Below, one piece after another: positions 14,968 to 23,075 of a DNA stretch of 64,000 nucleotides (positions are counted from its first letter, which is position 1; each line of letters begins with the position of its first letter). The stretch spans positions 1,178,001 to 1,242,000 of the forward strand of contig OY782679.1 in assembly GCA_963678055.1 (NCBI GenBank), read 5' to 3'. The notes beneath the pieces are model-generated. The model was given only the letters and a program-made list of their open reading frames with translations, did not search any database and had not been told where the DNA came from. The translations under genes were made by a program, and so were the position numbers. The stretch is from CAXXOK01 sp963678055. GTDB taxonomy: Bacteria; Bacillota; Clostridia; Christensenellales; Aristaeellaceae.

Positions 14968-15978
14968 GTGTATAAAATACCGGTTTGGAAAATGATTCTG
15001 GAAGCGGTTGATGCGCATAAGATGGAAACCATTACCAACGGGGATATACACAAGTTTATTCTAACAAAATACGGTGATGTGAATATTGCAACCATTAACG
15101 CACAAATCGGTGCGTGTTGCGTCAACCGACAAAGCAGAGTCTACATGCCAATGAATGAGAAACCAAGGATTGCTACTGGTCCCTATGATTTTCTATTTTG
15201 TGTAGAACGTGGAGTATTTACAAAATATGATTCTAAAAAGCACGGAATATGGGAAATCGCTACTATTAGTGGAAATCTGATTGTGAAACGAACTGATGGA
15301 GAGAAGCAAAGACCTCAATCTACTTCGAACTTGGAACAGAAGAGGAATCATCAAAAGCGTGTGATTCGGCAAGATATTAAGCGACCGACAGCAGACATCA
15401 TTAAAGAATACCTTGATACGTGGGAGACACTGGATAAGTACAAAAAGCAAGAAGATGCACTGAATAAGCTGTTTCGTGATTTGTGTCCAGAAAATCAATG
15501 TCTTGATGATATTTTATTAAAGGTGGCTGTGCTGAACACGTTTTATAGTACAAATGTGTTTAATATTGCAAGGCTTGCAGAGCATATTCAAACCCTTGAA
15601 GTTGATGAAAGACTGCGCCAGGGAGATATTACCCTCGTGACCGATATATCCAAAGGCCATGGTATTAAAAACACATCAAACGGAAAAGAAATTTGCTTTT
15701 ATTCCTTTGCGACCAAGTACTGTAGCCATCATCAGCCAGATATATTTCCGATATTTGATAACTATGTAGGAGATCTGCTTGTGTATTACAGTAACCTAGA
15801 TGGCTTTGCTAATTTTACTCGCGGACAGTTGCGAGATATCACAATCTTTCACAAAGCATTGTTGTCAATGCAAATGTATTATTCGCTTGAAGCGTTCTCT
15901 CTGAAGGAGATTGATAGGTTTTTGTGGCAGTATGGGAAAGAATGCTTTCCCAAGAAGTTCAAAACCAAAAAACAATAG
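14968..15978 (+). CDS. AT-rich orphan protein of unknown function, candidate DNA-acting or defence protein
   Basis: The protein has 336 residues. GTG is chosen because GGAGG ends eight bases before it; an ATG 33 bases upstream has no ribosome binding site. I do not recognise the family with certainty. Residues 1-95 look like a compact helix-turn-helix style domain (WKMILEAVDAHK, then ITNGDIHKFILTKYG). A basic linker follows (110-135). A C-terminal helical domain contains a striking conserved-looking block, YSFATKYCSHHQPDIFPIFD, and ends in ID-x-FLWQYGKE. From memory, similar C-terminal blocks occur in uncharacterised bacterial proteins, and similar N-terminal domains precede some restriction enzymes; both points are weak. 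It is clearly AT-richer than neighbouring housekeeping genes, follows a tRNA and ends nine bases from the convergent next gene. Confidence 0.75.
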   Translation: MYKIPVWKMILEAVDAHKMETITNGDIHKFILTKYGDVNIATINAQIGACCVNRQSRVYMPMNEKPRIATGPYDFLFCVERGVFTKYDSKKHGIWEIATISGNLIVKRTDGEKQRPQSTSNLEQKRNHQKRVIRQDIKRPTADIIKEYLDTWETLDKYKKQEDALNKLFRDLCPENQCLDDILLKVAVLNTFYSTNVFNIARLAEHIQTLEVDERLRQGDITLVTDISKGHGIKNTSNGKEICFYSFATKYCSHHQPDIFPIFDNYVGDLLVYYSNLDGFANFTRGQLRDITIFHKALLSMQMYYSLEAFSLKEIDRFLWQYGKECFPKKFKTKKQ

Positions 15979-15987
15979 ATTCAAATA

Positions 15988-17085
15988 TTAACTGATTATC
16001 GTGCCTTGCAAAGCAGGGGCAAGTGTAATGCCGTTAAGCAGTTCTTGCATTAGTTTCTTAACCGATACGATATGATCGATGCGGTAAGCGTTGCTTCCGA
16101 CAAAAATCAGGCCTTCGTCTACGTTACCCTTGACCGCGTTGATTAGGGCCTGGGATATGCAGTAGGGCGCAATTTTGGGATTGCAGCCTCGCAGGCACTG
16201 CGAACAGCCCAGTATCGTTTGGCCGACTTCGTTCAGCTTTTGAATAAAGTGGTTGTTCAGTGCGCGTCCGGGCATGCCGACCGGGCTTTGAATGATGACG
16301 ATATCCTCTGCATTCGCTGCGATATAGGCTTGTTTGTATTTTACGTCCGCATCGCATTCATCGGTTGCGGTAAAGCGTGTTGCCATCTGTACACCGGCAG
16401 CGCCGGATTGCAGGCAACGGGCGATATCCGTTCCGGTGTAAATGCCACCGGCCGCAATGACGGGGATGTTTTTCTTCAATCGATCGCCGAATTCGCTGAT
16501 CGCGTCCACGACATCCCTGACTATATCCAGAACGGGCGGCTTATTTCCACCGGTGAGGACATCCCGGGAATAGCCTAAATGACCACCGGCCTCCGTGCCT
16601 TCCACGATAATCATATCCGGCACGCGCTGGTAATGCGTTTCCCAGTAGTGAGATATCAAGCGCGCGGCCTTTCCGGAGGAAACGATAGGCACAATGCGCG
16701 TGCGCAAATCTTTCACGAATTCCGGCAGCTTTAGGGGCAGGCCCGCGCCGGATACAATCAAATCGATGCCTTCCTCGACAGCGGCACGAACCATTTCGCT
16801 GTAGTGGTTCATGGCTACCATAAGGTTTACGCCGATAATGCCTTTCGGTGCCAATTTCCGTGCCTGTTGGATGTGGGTTTTTAAGGCGCGCAGGTTGGCC
16901 GCCAGCGGGTTGCTTGCAAAATCCGGTTCCTCGTATCCGATATTGACGCCGGCGATCACGCCCACACCGCCTTCGTTGGCAACAGCTGCCGCCAGTTTCG
17001 GACCGGATACACCTATCCCCATAGCGCCCTGTATGATGGGGATTTCAGAAATTAGTCCGCCTATGTTGAGCTTGGGTATTTTCAT
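15988..17085 (-). CDS. nitronate monooxygenase-type FMN protein
   Basis: This 365-residue TIM-barrel flavoprotein belongs to the nitronate monooxygenase / enoyl-ACP reductase II (FabK) superfamily. Features are the N-terminal IIQGAMGIGVSGPKLAAAVANEGG, the VEGTEAGGHLG loop and the AAGGIYTGTDIARCLQSGAAGVQMATRF phosphate-binding block. The C-terminal part has a cysteine-rich GCSQCLRGCNP stretch followed by C, seen in a subgroup of these oxidoreductases, and could bind a metal or cluster. The ATG at 17085 follows GAGG; a TTG twelve bases earlier is part of that ribosome binding site. No fatty-acid genes are near, so FabK itself is unlikely. Substrate unknown. Confidence 0.85.
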   Translation of the reverse strand: MKIPKLNIGGLISEIPIIQGAMGIGVSGPKLAAAVANEGGVGVIAGVNIGYEEPDFASNPLAANLRALKTHIQQARKLAPKGIIGVNLMVAMNHYSEMVRAAVEEGIDLIVSGAGLPLKLPEFVKDLRTRIVPIVSSGKAARLISHYWETHYQRVPDMIIVEGTEAGGHLGYSRDVLTGGNKPPVLDIVRDVVDAISEFGDRLKKNIPVIAAGGIYTGTDIARCLQSGAAGVQMATRFTATDECDADVKYKQAYIAANAEDIVIIQSPVGMPGRALNNHFIQKLNEVGQTILGCSQCLRGCNPKIAPYCISQALINAVKGNVDEGLIFVGSNAYRIDHIVSVKKLMQELLNGITLAPALQGTIIS

Positions 17086-17213
17086 AATAAACCTCAAATC
17101 AGTTCAGGCAATAGTAAACACCTGATTTGGCAAGTATACCATGGATGACAACCCCTTGCCTTTCACTGGGAGACGCATATGTAACAAAAAATGCACAGGT
17201 ATTGTATTTTTAT

Positions 17214-17242
17214 GAAATAAAAAGCCCCGAAATATCGAGACT
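17214..17242 (-). terminator. terminator of the nqr operon
   Basis: On the minus strand AGTCTCGA and TCGGGGCT pair with G-U wobbles around TATT and are followed by TTTTTATTT, about 25 bases after the last gene of the operon. Confidence 0.65.
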
Positions 17243-17264
17243 TTTCACACGGTTTAGACACTTT

Positions 17265-17723
17265 TTAGATCATGTCCAGAAATCTTGCAAGCTCGGCAGG
17301 ATCAAGGCGATAGGTGCTTCCATACCCTTCAAAAAAGCCGTGATCCCGAATCATATGGATGTTCAGATCCGTCCAGCGTATCATGATGCCGGTATCAAGC
17401 CGCCGGACACGGGTCTGGCGTTTGTTGGCCTTTGCGCTGTCCTTGAACGGGCAGGGGATTTCACCCTTATACTCTTCAACTTCAATCTCAAAGTGTGTAT
17501 CCAGCGTTTCCGGTCGCCCCAGGCCCTGCATGCCAACATCGGTCAGCGCTTGCATTTTATCAGCCAGCGCTTCCTGCGTGATTCCTAACTGCTGCAGCGC
17601 TTCACGATCGCTATGGATAATATCGACTAGTTTTCGGCTGTCCTTGCCAATGAAGCCGTGCCCCGACAACGCTCCGGGCATCATGTTGCTTTGAATTTGC
17701 TCCAGTTCTGGGCTCTGTTTCAT
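17265..17723 (-). CDS. conserved hypothetical protein, last gene of the nqr operon
   Basis: The protein has 152 residues, with GGAGG seven bases before the ATG and only 15 bases between it and the nqrF stop, so it belongs to the same operon. There is no signal peptide or membrane segment; it should be a cytosolic protein. It has a helical N-terminal half (DSRKLVDIIHSDREALQQLGI) and a beta-rich C-terminal half with CPFKD, RWTDLNIHMIRDHGFFEGYGS and a final DPAELARFLDM. I recall the same HGFF-x-G-x-GS-x-YRL-P pattern in conserved hypothetical proteins of several phyla, with no known function. Its coupling to the pump suggests a role in assembly, maturation or regulation, but this is inference. 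Confidence 0.8.
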   Translation of the reverse strand: MKQSPELEQIQSNMMPGALSGHGFIGKDSRKLVDIIHSDREALQQLGITQEALADKMQALTDVGMQGLGRPETLDTHFEIEVEEYKGEIPCPFKDSAKANKRQTRVRRLDTGIMIRWTDLNIHMIRDHGFFEGYGSTYRLDPAELARFLDMI

Positions 17724-17738
17724 GCTCCGGCCTCCTAG

Positions 17739-18836
17739 CTAAAATTTGTCGTAGAAGATTCTGTCTTCCTTCAGGCCCTTCTTGCTGAGCACGCTCAGGC
17801 AGGCGTTAATCATGCCAGGGCTGCCGCACAGATAGCCTTCCATTTCCGATGCATCCTCAATATAGCGGTCTACGACCTCGGTAATCAGGCCGACATCGCC
17901 ATCCCAGTTGTCTTCCGGTGCAGGCTTGGATAAGGCCGGGATGAAGCGCAGGTTCTCATGCTTCTCGGCTAAATTGTGGAAGAAATCAAGATAGTACAGG
18001 TCTTTCTTGGTAACGGCACCAAAGAAGAAGTTCATTTTAATGTCGAGTTTCTTTTCAAGCACGTCAAGGATGATCGATTTCATCGGCGCAAGCCCCGAAC
18101 CACCGGCGATCATGATGATTTCGTTGCACTCACCACGCAGGTAGAAATCGCCATAGGGACCGCTGATTTTCACCTGATCCCCTTCCGATAGCTGGGTATG
18201 GGCGTATGTTGTGCAAATGCCATCGGGCACCAGGCGGATAATTAGCTCAATGGTTTGATGATCCGATGGGTTGCTTGCGATGGAATATGCGCGGTAGACG
18301 CTTTCTTTGATTTTGCCATAGGGCTTGGTGTAAAACTGCATGTACTGCCCGGCTTTGAACTGAACCGCTTCTCCTGCGGGCAGTTTGAGGCTGAACCCCT
18401 TGATATCGTGTGTCAGCTGTGTAATGGAGCCAATATCGGTCATATACTCTTTGATATTAAAGAGCTCTTCCGGGATCAGGATTTGAATATTGTTTTTAAC
18501 CTTGACCTGACAGGATAAGCGGAAGTTATTCTTGCGCTCATCGTCGCTCAAATAGGGTTCTTCCGTTGGCAGTAAGGGGCCTGCGCCCTCCAACACCTGC
18601 ACCTTACATAGCCCGCAGGTCGCTTTACCGCCGCATGCCGAGGGGATGAATATTTTATTTGACGCAAGCAGTGAAAGCAGAGAAGAACCGCCCTCTACTT
18701 TGAGCACTTTATCGCCGTGATTGATATCAATTTCGCATTCGCCATAATTGTTGAAGAAGTATTCCGCAACAATGATAATCAATGCCAGTACAACTGATAC
18801 CGCTGTAACGCTTAATACGGTTGTCAGTATCTCCAT
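17739..18836 (-). CDS. nqrF: Na+-translocating NADH:quinone oxidoreductase subunit F-like (NADH-oxidising subunit)
   Basis: This 365-residue protein has an N-terminal membrane anchor (residues 5-27). A plant-type [2Fe-2S] ferredoxin domain follows, with CGGKATCGLC plus a later Cys in RLSCQV. The C-terminal FAD/NADH module carries the FAD motif RAYSIAS, the nucleotide loop GGSGLAPMKS and the terminal YLCGSPGMI. This is the NqrF architecture: NADH to FAD to 2Fe-2S. It is shorter than classical NqrF (about 407). In this operon it takes the place of the RnfB/RnfC subunits, so the complex should accept electrons from NADH. It lies 19 bases downstream of nqrE. Confidence 0.92.
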   Translation of the reverse strand: MEILTTVLSVTAVSVVLALIIIVAEYFFNNYGECEIDINHGDKVLKVEGGSSLLSLLASNKIFIPSACGGKATCGLCKVQVLEGAGPLLPTEEPYLSDDERKNNFRLSCQVKVKNNIQILIPEELFNIKEYMTDIGSITQLTHDIKGFSLKLPAGEAVQFKAGQYMQFYTKPYGKIKESVYRAYSIASNPSDHQTIELIIRLVPDGICTTYAHTQLSEGDQVKISGPYGDFYLRGECNEIIMIAGGSGLAPMKSIILDVLEKKLDIKMNFFFGAVTKKDLYYLDFFHNLAEKHENLRFIPALSKPAPEDNWDGDVGLITEVVDRYIEDASEMEGYLCGSPGMINACLSVLSKKGLKEDRIFYDKF

Positions 18837-18855
18837 AGTTGCTGCTCCCTCACAA

Positions 18856-19449
18856 TCAAGTTATTGAGAAAATGCCGGAAAAGCCGATAAAGGCCAGAGC
18901 CATAATGCCGGTGATGATAAAGGCAATCCCCGGCCCTTCAAGCCCTTTAGGCAGTTTGGTTTTGCCCATTTTTTCGCGGATCGCAGCCAGTGCGCTGATT
19001 GCCAGCCACCAGCCAATGCCGCTGCCCAAACCAAAGAGCATGGACTGTATAAAACTGTAGTCCCGGATGACCATGAACAGCGTAGTACCCAGTATGGCGC
19101 AGTTCACCGTAATCAGCGGTAAAAAGATGCCAAGCTTGACATACAGGTCCGGCAGCAGCCTGTCCAGAGCCATTTCAATAATCTGTACGGAGGCCGCAAT
19201 GATCATGATAAACAGAATATATTGCAGGTATTCCAGCCCTAAGGGGACGATGATCAGCTTATAGACCCAGTAGTTAATCAGTGTGGTAAAAACCATGACT
19301 AAGGTAACGGATTTCCCAAGGCTGGAAGCCGTTTTGTACTCACCCGAAATCGAGATATAGGAGCACATGCCAAGAAAATTTGACAGTATCATGTTGCTGG
19401 TCAATATGGATGCGAAAAATATGATCAACGGATTGACTGTAATTGTCAT
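18856..19449 (-). CDS. nqrE: Nqr/Rnf membrane subunit E (RnfA/NqrE family)
   Basis: The protein has 197 residues and six predicted membrane spans. The family-typical TSNMILSNFLGMCSYI, containing the cysteine that shares an intramembrane iron site with subunit D, and the later ITVNCAILG segment are both present. NqrE and NqrD are inverted-topology homologues that carry electrons across the membrane. The ATG at 19449 is preferred because the longer frame starts inside the AAAGGA ribosome binding site. It lies 24 bases after nqrD. Confidence 0.92.
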   Translation of the reverse strand: MTITVNPLIIFFASILTSNMILSNFLGMCSYISISGEYKTASSLGKSVTLVMVFTTLINYWVYKLIIVPLGLEYLQYILFIMIIAASVQIIEMALDRLLPDLYVKLGIFLPLITVNCAILGTTLFMVIRDYSFIQSMLFGLGSGIGWWLAISALAAIREKMGKTKLPKGLEGPGIAFIITGIMALAFIGFSGIFSIT

Positions 19450-19473
19450 TGCTGTACCAGATCCTTTCAAAGT

Positions 19474-20088
19474 CTATTTGGCGTTTTTGCTCTTCCTGCG
19501 GTCAAGGACGTTCGAGGTGACCCAAATCAGTATGCCGATCAGGAAGAAAGCGGCCGGCGGCATAACCATAATCGTCCAGGTTTCAAACCCGATGAAATTC
19601 ACGTTGAAACCGAAGATGGTGCCAAAGCCCAAAAACTCTCGAAACAGCGCTATGGTTAGCAGTACAAGCGTGTAGCCGATACCTGCGAAAAAACCGTCCA
19701 GCATGGAAATGAGCGGCGGGTTTTTCTGTGCATACGCTTCTGCGCGGCCCATGATAATACAGTTTGTGATGATTAAGCCGACATAGGGCCCCAGCGCTTT
19801 GCTGATATCGGTCATATTCGCTTTCAAATAAATATCAACCAGAATGACATACGCTGCGATGATCAGCGTTTGGACTATCATTCTCACCCTGCGCGGTATG
19901 GCGTTGCGAAGTAGCGATATCGTCAAGCTGGACAGCGCTGTAACAAAGGTCAAGCCCAGACCCATTACCAGGGAGTTGACCATCAGGTTGGTTACAGCAA
20001 GACTGGAACATATCCCAAGTATCATGCGGAGAACCTGGTTTTCCTTCCAAACATTTCTGGATATGACGTCTCTTACTTTCTCAGTCAT
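19474..20088 (-). CDS. nqrD: Nqr/Rnf membrane subunit D (RnfE/NqrD family)
   Basis: This 204-residue polytopic membrane protein is homologous to NqrE. The opening NQVLRMILGICSSLAVTN and the mid-protein IITNCIIMGRAEAYA hold the two conserved cysteines of the D/E intramembrane iron-sulfur centre. The length equals typical NqrD/RnfE. It overlaps the end of nqrC by eight bases, indicating coupled translation. Confidence 0.92.
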   Translation of the reverse strand: MTEKVRDVISRNVWKENQVLRMILGICSSLAVTNLMVNSLVMGLGLTFVTALSSLTISLLRNAIPRRVRMIVQTLIIAAYVILVDIYLKANMTDISKALGPYVGLIITNCIIMGRAEAYAQKNPPLISMLDGFFAGIGYTLVLLTIALFREFLGFGTIFGFNVNFIGFETWTIMVMPPAAFFLIGILIWVTSNVLDRRKSKNAK

Positions 20089-20683
20089 TGCCTGTCACCT
20101 CCAGCTTACTTACGGTCTCACTGAGCACTTGGTTTACGATGCGCATCACTGAGTTGGATGTTAAGGTCGCGCCGGTAATGGCATCAATCTGCTTGCCTTC
20201 GTTTTCGCCGTAGGAAAGCGTTGTACCAGTCGTAATCGCGATATTTCTGAACTGCTCGCGATATGCAAGTTCATCAATACGGCCGCCAAGGCCCGGGGTT
20301 TCGCTCTGATCGGTGAACACAATGCCGGTGATCTGATCTAGCTGCGCAGAAACGCCCAAATAGCCGGATATGCCGCCCCATAGTCCGCGGCCGGTGAAGG
20401 GAATGGCATAGGCTGATGGCTGCCCATCTGCGGACAAATACTCGTATAAATCAACACCGGAAATCGTGGTCTGCTTTACGTTTGCTTCAAAGCGCTTGAG
20501 TACCTCGTCGGCGCTGCCGTCCTGGCTGAGATCAAATACGTAAAGAATGGCTTTCAACTCTGCAAGCTTTTCATTCTCCTGTATTTTCGGCAGGAACAGC
20601 GTGTTTGCCCCGGCCAGAAGAAAGGTGAAAGCCGCACTGATGATTACCATGAAGACAATCGTATAAATACGTCCTTTATTCAT
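20081..20683 (-). CDS. nqrC: Nqr/Rnf subunit C (RnfG/NqrC family), covalent FMN
   Basis: The 200-residue protein has one N-terminal membrane helix and an extracytoplasmic FMN-binding domain. The motif DAITGATLTS near residue 170 holds the threonine that carries covalently bound FMN, and ETPGLGG plus GRGLWGGISGYLGV are family blocks. NqrC is normally about 260 residues and RnfG about 190-200, so the length is Rnf-like. The start overlaps the nqrB stop by four bases. Confidence 0.92.
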   Translation of the reverse strand: MNKGRIYTIVFMVIISAAFTFLLAGANTLFLPKIQENEKLAELKAILYVFDLSQDGSADEVLKRFEANVKQTTISGVDLYEYLSADGQPSAYAIPFTGRGLWGGISGYLGVSAQLDQITGIVFTDQSETPGLGGRIDELAYREQFRNIAITTGTTLSYGENEGKQIDAITGATLTSNSVMRIVNQVLSETVSKLEVTGND

Positions 20684-21654
20684 GCTACCACCTGACTCTC
20701 GGTTTTTTTCTTGCTTTTCAAAATCTTGATGTTCCTGTCAATCAGCGGTACAAAGGCATTGACAATCAAAATGGCAAACATGATGCCTTCCGTAAACAGC
20801 GAAAAGGCACGGATAATCATTGCAACGATCGCAATCAATACACCATAGATATATTTAGAAAGTTCTTGTTTGGGGGCGGAAACCGGGTCGGTCGCCATGA
20901 AAACAGTGGCGAAAAGGAACCCGCCGGACAGGATGGAAAACAGCGGATCAGCTTCAATGACGCCCGTAAAGTAAAGGATGGAACTGAAAACCGCAAACGT
21001 GACCAGAGAGGACACAATAATTTTCCAGGACGCCGTTTTGGTCACGATGAGATAAATACCCGCCAGCAATATCAGTAGCGCGCTTGTCTCGCCAAGCGAC
21101 CCGGAGATATTGCCAAGAAATAGCCGCAAGTAATCGGTCACGATGCCTTCTTTGCCAAGGAGTATCATCGGGGTGGCGGAGGTCATTGCGTCAACACCGC
21201 TGCTCCACTTGACGAATCCGCCAAGAAGGCCCGTGTAAGGCTGTGCCCAGGTGATGGTCATATGGGCCGGAAATGCAACATAAATGAAGCAGCGGCCGAC
21301 CAATGCCGGGTTGAAAATGTTCTTACCGAAACCGCCAAACACGCACTTGCCAAAGACCACACCAAACGCGATGCCAAGCGCTGCAATCCAAAACGGCACG
21401 GACGGCGGCAGTGTTAGCGTGTACAAAAGACAGGTTACAAGAACCGCTTCCGACACCTTGGCCTTGTCACCGTTAATCAATCGCATGATGACATATTCAC
21501 TGACGATACCGGTGATGGTAACCACCGATAGCAGCACAAGTGTGCGTAGACCAAACAAGTAAACGGATGCTAATAGTAGGGGAAGAAGGCTTATCAGTAC
21601 CCGTGTCATCATCTTTTGTTTGAGAAAAGAATCCTTGAGTTTAATAAGAATCAC
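20680..21654 (-). CDS. nqrB: Nqr/Rnf membrane subunit B (RnfD/NqrB family), covalent FMN
   Basis: This 324-residue polytopic protein is first in the operon. GKNIFNPALVGRCFIYVAFPA and VDAMTSATPM, with the threonine for covalent FMN, identify the RnfD/NqrB family. NqrB is usually over 400 residues and has an N-terminal region involved in quinone and inhibitor binding. The present protein is RnfD-sized and begins directly before the first membrane helix, so that region is absent or short. AACGGAGT precedes the start. No nqrA lies upstream; the 440 bases before it are non-coding apart from a tiny open frame. Confidence 0.9.
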   Translation of the reverse strand: MILIKLKDSFLKQKMMTRVLISLLPLLLASVYLFGLRTLVLLSVVTITGIVSEYVIMRLINGDKAKVSEAVLVTCLLYTLTLPPSVPFWIAALGIAFGVVFGKCVFGGFGKNIFNPALVGRCFIYVAFPAHMTITWAQPYTGLLGGFVKWSSGVDAMTSATPMILLGKEGIVTDYLRLFLGNISGSLGETSALLILLAGIYLIVTKTASWKIIVSSLVTFAVFSSILYFTGVIEADPLFSILSGGFLFATVFMATDPVSAPKQELSKYIYGVLIAIVAMIIRAFSLFTEGIMFAILIVNAFVPLIDRNIKILKSKKKTESQVVA

Positions 21655-21699
21655 TCCGTTTCAGATCGTGCGGGGCTACTCTGGCGCTTTGTGTTGTTA

Positions 21700-21774
21700 C
21701 TAGTCTGACAGTGTCATAGAGGATGGATTTACATCGTGTCCGCCCCCGTAAATGTTGGGATTTTTGCAGCGCAT
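21700..21774 (-). CDS. possible small ORF in the nqr leader (24 residues)
   Basis: ATG is preceded by GGAGAG nine bases upstream and encodes a 24-residue peptide beginning MRCKNPNIYGGGHD. The frame stays open upstream of the ATG as far as 21827, reading VKCGCKKQHLDGELI before the Met, so a C-x-C ... C pattern like half a zinc ribbon is present but no start codon is found for it. It may be a leader peptide or the remnant of a small zinc-binding protein. Evidence is limited to reading frame and ribosome binding site. Confidence 0.3.
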   Translation of the reverse strand: MRCKNPNIYGGGHDVNPSSMTLSD

Positions 21775-21891
21775 TATGAGCTCTCCATCCAAATGCTGTT
21801 TTTTACAACCGCACTTTACACAAAGCCTTCATAGCAACTACTGAGTTCCTCGGGCAGGAGCGCACATCATTTTGCAATCCTTCTAATTATC

Positions 21892-21919
21892 AGTATATAG
21901 TAATTGTTACGCTTTGCAA
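21892..21919 (-). promoter_or_regulatory. promoter of the nqr operon
   Basis: On the minus strand TTGCAA (21914-21919) and TATACT (21892-21897) are 16 bases apart. Transcription would start near 21885 and give a leader of about 230 bases, long enough to hold regulatory structure. I recognise no known riboswitch in it. Confidence 0.55.
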
Positions 21920-22020
21920 ATAGCAAAATACCAAGCTCTATGATTAGGATTTCGCCTGCCTCTTGCCTATCCCTTGGGGTTTAAGCGCTTGAAGGGCAGC
22001 AGGTATAGTAGCCGGATGAA

Positions 22021-22049
22021 GAAAAAGTCCCGACTGATCGGGACTTTTG
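22021..22049. terminator. terminator after the GATase-like gene
   Basis: AAAAAGTCCCGA and TCGGGACTTTT pair around CTGA. It lies 47 bases beyond the stop of the leftward GATase-like gene and has A/T tracts on both sides. Confidence 0.8.
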
Positions 22050-22095
22050 TCAAATGAGTCTGCTGTTTCATTTTGATGCACGAAATGACGAGACG

Positions 22096-22842
22096 TTAGG
22101 AATGGTTCAGCCAATCGACGATGTTTTTCCACAGCGGTGCATATCCGCTCCATGCGATGAACTCCGGCGGCCCCCAGTGCGGTGCGCAGTCCGATGTAAA
22201 GGCAGCGGTGCGGCCCTTGCCATAGGTTCCCACAGCGATAAACGGATCGCCGTCTATGGTCATAATGGTTTCACAGCCGTCTTTGGGCAGTGTTTTGTTA
22301 TACCCCAGGAAGTGCGGCCAGTCGCCAGGCAGACCGTTTAAAATCGGGTGATCCTCTTGCACCACGGGGGTTATGCCCTCGGGATGCTCCATGAGGTCGT
22401 CCGTTTGCAGGCAGTTGACTGCAAGCACATCCGCAACAGCAGTTTGACCGTACTTGGCTTTGGCATCAACGCCGGAAAACGACATATAACCGCCAACCAT
22501 TAAGAAGCCACCGCCTGCTTTGACATACTCCCGTATGGTCATGCAACGGTTTGGCATCCGCACGCTTTTGGTAAACGTATCGGGATGCAGCAGCAACGTG
22601 TTAGAGCCGGTATCGGACAAAATAACACAGGCGTAGGCAGACAGAGCATCCACGGTGAAAGGGAATTCGGTTGGAATTTTGTGATTGGGAAGATAGTCGA
22701 CTATGTAACCGGCACCTTCCAGCGCGGCAATCAGGGTACCTGCGCCCTCTTCGTAGGTGGATGTGTAAAAGGCATCAAAGCCCTTCACATGGGTGGTGTA
22801 ACTGGTCCAGGATTCACCCGCTAACAAGATTTTCTTTTGCAT
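22096..22842 (-). CDS. class I glutamine amidotransferase-like protein
   Basis: The protein has 248 residues with GGAGGG five bases before the ATG. It has the flavodoxin-like GATase1 fold of the uncharacterised group often called cytoplasmic glutamine amidotransferase-like: ILLAGESW at the start, VILSDTGSNTLLL, GGGFLMVGGYMSF, HPILNGLP and TYGKGRTAAFTSDCAPHWG. The usual catalytic Cys-His-Glu of true glutaminases is not evident in the expected order. Members are often found beside sugar-catabolic genes, which fits the location here. Function unknown; it may bind a carbohydrate or sugar-derived ligand. Confidence 0.75.
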   Translation of the reverse strand: MQKKILLAGESWTSYTTHVKGFDAFYTSTYEEGAGTLIAALEGAGYIVDYLPNHKIPTEFPFTVDALSAYACVILSDTGSNTLLLHPDTFTKSVRMPNRCMTIREYVKAGGGFLMVGGYMSFSGVDAKAKYGQTAVADVLAVNCLQTDDLMEHPEGITPVVQEDHPILNGLPGDWPHFLGYNKTLPKDGCETIMTIDGDPFIAVGTYGKGRTAAFTSDCAPHWGPPEFIAWSGYAPLWKNIVDWLNHS

Positions 22843-23011
22843 CGTATCCCTCCATGAAATTTTTATTGATATGTGTAGTTATTGCCTCAAATTACGGTTG
22901 TCAGCCGCGCCAGTTTCAGTTGTTTTCAGGTACGATAATCTACCTGTTTTGTGACCCGAAAAACAGGTGAATATTCTACCAAAATCAGCCGCCGAAAATG
23001 GAGCAAACTGT

Positions 23012-23040
23012 TTGTTTGATTGGTGTTCCTGTGGTATAAT
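23012..23040 (+). promoter_or_regulatory. promoter of the RpiB-family gene
   Basis: TTGTTT (23012-23017) and an extended -10, TGGTATAAT (TATAAT at 23035-23040), are separated by 17 bases and lie 36 bases before the start codon. Confidence 0.7.
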
Positions 23041-23075
23041 AGAGTAAAGAATAACAGATGAGGGAGGCCTTCCTC

